A DNA stretch of 64,000 nucleotides from Streptomyces sp. NBC_01217 (GTDB lineage Bacteria; Actinomycetota; Actinomycetes; Streptomycetales; Streptomycetaceae). The stretch covers positions 6,761,501-6,825,500 of the forward strand of contig NZ_CP108538.1 of NCBI RefSeq assembly GCF_035994185.1. Direction: 5' to 3'. Of this stretch, positions 60,598 through 64,000 are shown piece after piece. Each line of letters starts with the position of its first letter. Position 1 is the stretch's first letter. The translations under genes and the position numbers were made by a program. Below the pieces are notes generated by a model. It was not told the origin of the DNA. It was given only the letters and a program-made list of their open reading frames with translations, and made no database searches.

Positions 60598-63500
60598 CTA
60601 ACTCCCCTTGTAACCGACGGAGTCGAGTGTGTCACGCATGACCGCGGCGTACCCGGTCGTACCCGACGGCTTCGGGTGGAAGGACTCACGGCTCAGGCAG
60701 GTGTTTACCCACCAGCAGATCGTGCTCACGTCGTCGCCCGAGTGGAAGTCTCCCTCGCCTTCGGGGCCCGCCACGATGCCGTTGATCCACTCATCGCTGT
60801 CGCAGAGACCATGCCCCTCGAACTTCGCGATAGGGTCGGCATACGCCACCTTGACGCCTGCCTTCTTGAGGTCTGCGACCATGGCTGCCTGTTTGTCACG
60901 GAGGTAGTCGGCAAGCTCGTTCAGTACGGAGACCACGGCGCCGTTGCAGCTCTCGTCCGCGACGATGCTTGGGTAACCCATGAGGACGATCTGCGCATTC
61001 TCGGCGTAACCAGGATCGTCGATCTTGTTGATGATCGCCCTGGTCTTGTCAACCGCTGTGTCGATCCGGGCCGTGTAGTCGCTTGTCTCGCAGATGCCGA
61101 TGACGTAGCAGGCCAAGACCGCGTCCTGGAAGGCGTTGCCGTCGTTGCCGCCGATGGTCAGAGTCACCAGTGTTGTGTCCGGTGTCAGGACGCCCGACTC
61201 GACCTGCGACATCTCGTGGAACTGCCCCTCACCACTGGCGTAGTTGTTCCTGTCGCCCCAGGAAAAGGGCACCCCGTCTCCGATCACGTTCCACGTCTTC
61301 GCGCCGGAGCAGGCCACGAAGCCAAGTTCCGCGGTGCTGGACCAGCTGTCGGAGAGATCGCCGAGCGGCGTGCTGGTGCCGGGCAGGACGAGCTTGCGCG
61401 GCCAGGACTCGGTGAGGCTCCGCCGACAGGCGTTCCAGCGGGCCGTGCCATGGGAGGTGTCGGACTCAGGAGAGTAGTTGTCGGTGCCCTCACCCGAGGA
61501 GTACGAGTCGCCGAGCGCCGCGACGATGTGCTGGGGCTTGGCGGACAGCGGCTGGAAGGCGACGGCGTCCCAGGCGATGTCCTCGTCGGCGGTGCCGTCA
61601 GCGGTGGTGTTCGACAGTTCCACGCTGGGGGTTCCGGTGAAGTGGTAGACGCCGAGGTCCACCCAGGTGTTTTCGCTGTAGTGGGTGTTGATGTAGCGGT
61701 CGCGGTCGCCGCCCGCGACCCCCTTGATTATGTAGTGGGCCTGCTGGGTGTGGGCTCCGGTGTCCGGCATGTGCGCGAAGACACGGGTCCATTGGTTCAG
61801 GCTCTGACCGAGGGTCCAGGTGCCGTCGATGGTCATTCGGCCGCCGGTGCCGCCGAGGTGAGAGGAGTCGCGGGTGTGGGTGTACCAGAAGTGGCCGCCG
61901 TAGCCGCCGCCGATCTGATGCAGATCGCCCTTGGCCTCGTACTCGTTGTCGGCGTCGGAGTAGAAGGAGAACTGGAAGCTGCCGTCCGAGACGACCGCGC
62001 CGCAGTCGCTCCAGGTGGCCTCTCCGGCCGCGATCGCCTCGACGACCAGCGCGCCGGACGGCAGCCCGGTGGTGGAGCACTCGGGGTCGCCGTACTGGAG
62101 GCGGTAGCCGCGGCCTGGTTCAGCGATCAGGGTCTGGTACTTGATGTTCTCGTTGCCGCAGTCGTTGGGGCAGTTGGATTTCCAGGTCACGTTCGACCCG
62201 CGGTACCAGTACTGCTTGTAGCAGTCCTCGTCGGGGCAGTCCGGCGGGTTGTCGGCGTCGCATCCGTTGGTGGAGTTACAGAACGCGTCCAGCGGCGGCT
62301 TGACGAGGCTGCGCTGGCCCTCGGTGACCCACCAGGCCGGGCGGAAGCCGGCCGAGGAGAAGCCGCTCTCGCCCGGCCAGTCCTGGCGTCCGGAGGTGGC
62401 GTAGGAGTAGCCAGCGTCGATGGACCAGGCGGCCCAGCCCATCACCTTCTCCTCGTACGGCCAGTCCTGCGGATGCGCCGCGTCACGGTTGGCGTCCGGG
62501 TCGAGCGAGGTGTCCAGGAAAGCCAGCCGGGAGGGCGGGTAGAGGGGGTTGGCCGGGTTGTTGTACCAGCCCAGGCCCCACGGCTTGCCGTCACCATTGT
62601 TCGGGTTGAAGCCCAGGTTGTAGTTCCACAGCGCGGCGAACCAGTTCTCCGGCTTGGACACGTCGTCGTCGTTGACGGTGATGGTCTGGCCCGGAGAATG
62701 GATCTCGTTCCACTTGTCCGCGAGGATGTACATGGAAGCGGCGATGTTGACCGTGTAGTCGAGGGCGACGGCCCGCTGCACGTTCGGGTCCAGAGCGGTT
62801 TCGCCGTCCTTCTCGTGTCCGGCCATGCGCATGCCGTCGGTGACCTGGCCGACCCCGTAGCCGCAGTCGGATTCGTCCCAGTTGATCTTCCAGTACTCGT
62901 CAGAGGTGTCGCCCGTGTGGCCGTAGAAACCGGCCACGGCCGCGAGCGGGTTGCCCATCTGGCCCGGTACCGCGCCCGACTCCGCCTGCCACAGGTTCGA
63001 CTCCTGGGCGAGCACACCCAGCATGACCTGGGCCGGGATGCGTCCGTATCCCTCGAGCTCAGGCATCGGGAACAACCCCTGCGGGTCGATCGTGCCGAGA
63101 CCGGCCTGAGCGCGCCAGCCACCCTGCGAAATGTAGCCGGACTTCAGCTCACCGCGGACGGCCATGTCCACGGCCCACTCGACCTGGTTCGGCGTCGGCT
63201 GGAGCGCCATGCTGTCCACGTCGTTGCGGGGTACGGAACACCAGCGGTCGGTGTCGACCGGGTTGGTGGACACACTGGCGGCCACCGCGGTGCGCGTCAG
63301 CTGGGTATGCGTCCCGCCGTCGCTGTCGGCACCGGTGAGGGCGGGCGAGAGAGTGTCGCTGCCGGATCCGCTGTCCTGCCCCGGCACGGACTGCGTGATC
63401 GTCTCCCCGGTCGTGGTCGCCGTGGCCGTCAGCGTCAGCGGCTCCTCGTCACCCGTCTGGGGCGGCTGCGCACTGCCGTCCTGCGGCGCCGGCTCCGACG

Positions 63501-64000
63501 TCGTGAAGCCCTTCCCGCCGCCCTTGATCCGCTCCAGACCGGCGCGGACTCCGGGCGAGATGACGGGGTCGACGGCCAATCGGCCGTGGCTGGAGACATC
63601 GGCGTCGGCCGGCGCGTCCAGGCGCGTCACGCCGGTTCCCCCGGTGTCCGGCGTGCCGGTGGGGTTACCGGTGAGGAACACCCGTCCGGTGCCGCCCTGC
63701 TTGAGGGCGAGGTCGTCGAGCTTGCCCGAGGCGAAGGTTGACGGACGGCCCTGTCCTCGCCACAGCTTGGCGTGTGCCGTGTCGTCGTTCTCGCGGTCGA
63801 GGAAGGCGACCTGGTCCTTGTCCGCCACCCGGATGTCGAACGGCACGTTCTCCGTGTCGGCCAGGTTCTTGACCTTCCCCGACCGGCCGATGTGCACCAG
63901 GTGGCTGCCGCGCGCGGCCACCGTGCCGTCTGTGACCGGGACGGCTGAGGTGACCTGTCCGTCGGCGACCGTGTCGGCCACGGTGTCACCGGAGGTGTTG
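60598..64000 (-). CDS. Giant secreted protein (partial): lysozyme-like + golvesin-like + SGNH/GDSL hydrolase
   Basis: At least 1133 residues; the frame is open at the right window edge, so the signal and part of the propeller-like region are missing. Visible modules are the end of the propeller-like part, a lysozyme/SLT-like domain (PTPNQVEWAVDMAVRGEL, GVLAQESNLWQA, CGYGVGQVTDGMRMAG), and a golvesin-C-like domain (GGGYGGHFWYTHTRDSSHLG, WVDLGVYHFTG, IAWDAVAFQP). An SGNH hydrolase forms the last 290 residues: GDSYSSGEG with Ser codon at 61504-61506, GGNDGNAF, and SFHPKPSG with the catalytic His. It is the paralogue of the 52023-56516 protein with a different C-terminal enzyme. Confidence 0.85.
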   Translation of the reverse strand, partial: NTSGDTVADTVADGQVTSAVPVTDGTVAARGSHLVHIGRSGKVKNLADTENVPFDIRVADKDQVAFLDRENDDTAHAKLWRGQGRPSTFASGKLDDLALKQGGTGRVFLTGNPTGTPDTGGTGVTRLDAPADADVSSHGRLAVDPVISPGVRAGLERIKGGGKGFTTSEPAPQDGSAQPPQTGDEEPLTLTATATTTGETITQSVPGQDSGSGSDTLSPALTGADSDGGTHTQLTRTAVAASVSTNPVDTDRWCSVPRNDVDSMALQPTPNQVEWAVDMAVRGELKSGYISQGGWRAQAGLGTIDPQGLFPMPELEGYGRIPAQVMLGVLAQESNLWQAESGAVPGQMGNPLAAVAGFYGHTGDTSDEYWKINWDESDCGYGVGQVTDGMRMAGHEKDGETALDPNVQRAVALDYTVNIAASMYILADKWNEIHSPGQTITVNDDDVSKPENWFAALWNYNLGFNPNNGDGKPWGLGWYNNPANPLYPPSRLAFLDTSLDPDANRDAAHPQDWPYEEKVMGWAAWSIDAGYSYATSGRQDWPGESGFSSAGFRPAWWVTEGQRSLVKPPLDAFCNSTNGCDADNPPDCPDEDCYKQYWYRGSNVTWKSNCPNDCGNENIKYQTLIAEPGRGYRLQYGDPECSTTGLPSGALVVEAIAAGEATWSDCGAVVSDGSFQFSFYSDADNEYEAKGDLHQIGGGYGGHFWYTHTRDSSHLGGTGGRMTIDGTWTLGQSLNQWTRVFAHMPDTGAHTQQAHYIIKGVAGGDRDRYINTHYSENTWVDLGVYHFTGTPSVELSNTTADGTADEDIAWDAVAFQPLSAKPQHIVAALGDSYSSGEGTDNYSPESDTSHGTARWNACRRSLTESWPRKLVLPGTSTPLGDLSDSWSSTAELGFVACSGAKTWNVIGDGVPFSWGDRNNYASGEGQFHEMSQVESGVLTPDTTLVTLTIGGNDGNAFQDAVLACYVIGICETSDYTARIDTAVDKTRAIINKIDDPGYAENAQIVLMGYPSIVADESCNGAVVSVLNELADYLRDKQAAMVADLKKAGVKVAYADPIAKFEGHGLCDSDEWINGIVAGPEGEGDFHSGDDVSTICWWVNTCLSRESFHPKPSGTTGYAAVMRDTLDSVGYKGS

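Overview
The window reads as a Streptomyces (or very close actinomycete) chromosome. It has very high GC, strongly C/G-ending codons and many GTG/TTG starts. It also carries Streptomyces hallmark genes in a familiar order: ptsH (HPr), sepH, the coproporphyrin-type ferrochelatase, suhB, cutRS, dut, the kdp genes, paired TrkA proteins and a TrmA-family methyltransferase. From memory, the 21-48 kb order also resembles the Mycobacterium tuberculosis block around Rv2689c-Rv2701c (TrmA, APC permease, ceoB/ceoC, DUF3159, OB-fold, dut, DUF3093, DUF4193, suhB), so most of it is conserved actinobacterial core. No tRNA, rRNA or CRISPR array was seen.

Layout. 0-6.4 kb is core: the end of a GntR regulator, HPr, a GNAT/acyl-CoA-synthetase fusion, DUF5998, a phosphodiesterase and thymidine kinase. 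6.4-10.9 kb is a scarred segment holding IS5-type and IS3-type transposase remnants, a small membrane protein, a Tat-exported PhoX-family phosphatase with a possible PHO box, and a decayed second thymidine kinase. 10.9-26 kb returns to core: an MFS/hydrolase pair, a truncated biotinyl domain, PaaX, a VOC protein, a sulfurtransferase, sepH, a lactone oxidase/MFS pair, ferrochelatase, suhB and cutRS. 26-30 kb holds small conserved genes and dut. 30-40 kb is a complete potassium-uptake locus (kdpFABC, an orphan ABC ATPase, kdpD, kdpE). It has extra micro-ORFs next to kdpF and between kdpD and kdpE, and 11-nt-spaced repeats upstream that could be a regulator site.

40-48 kb holds an OB-fold protein, DUF3159, two TrkA proteins, a KimA-like potassium/amino-acid permease and a TrmA-family enzyme. 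A GntR regulator plus ACC deaminase (acdS) sits inside this potassium block. As I recall, S. coelicolor carries its prodiginine (red) cluster at this position, so the slot looks like an insertion hotspot.

48.2-64 kb looks accessory. It opens with TGACGCT repeats and a tyrosine recombinase, then a zinc-ribbon protein, a SMI1/KNR4 protein, and a minus-strand cluster running beyond the right edge. That cluster has two giant secreted paralogues sharing a lysozyme-like domain and a golvesin-like domain. One ends in a NucA/NucB-type nuclease domain and the other in an SGNH/GDSL hydrolase. Between them lie a lipoprotein, a transpeptidase-fold protein that has lost all three catalytic motifs, a truncated FtsX/MacB-type permease and a single-pass membrane protein. 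This 'common chassis, exchangeable enzymatic tail' arrangement, next to a SMI1/KNR4 gene, is the most interesting part of the window.
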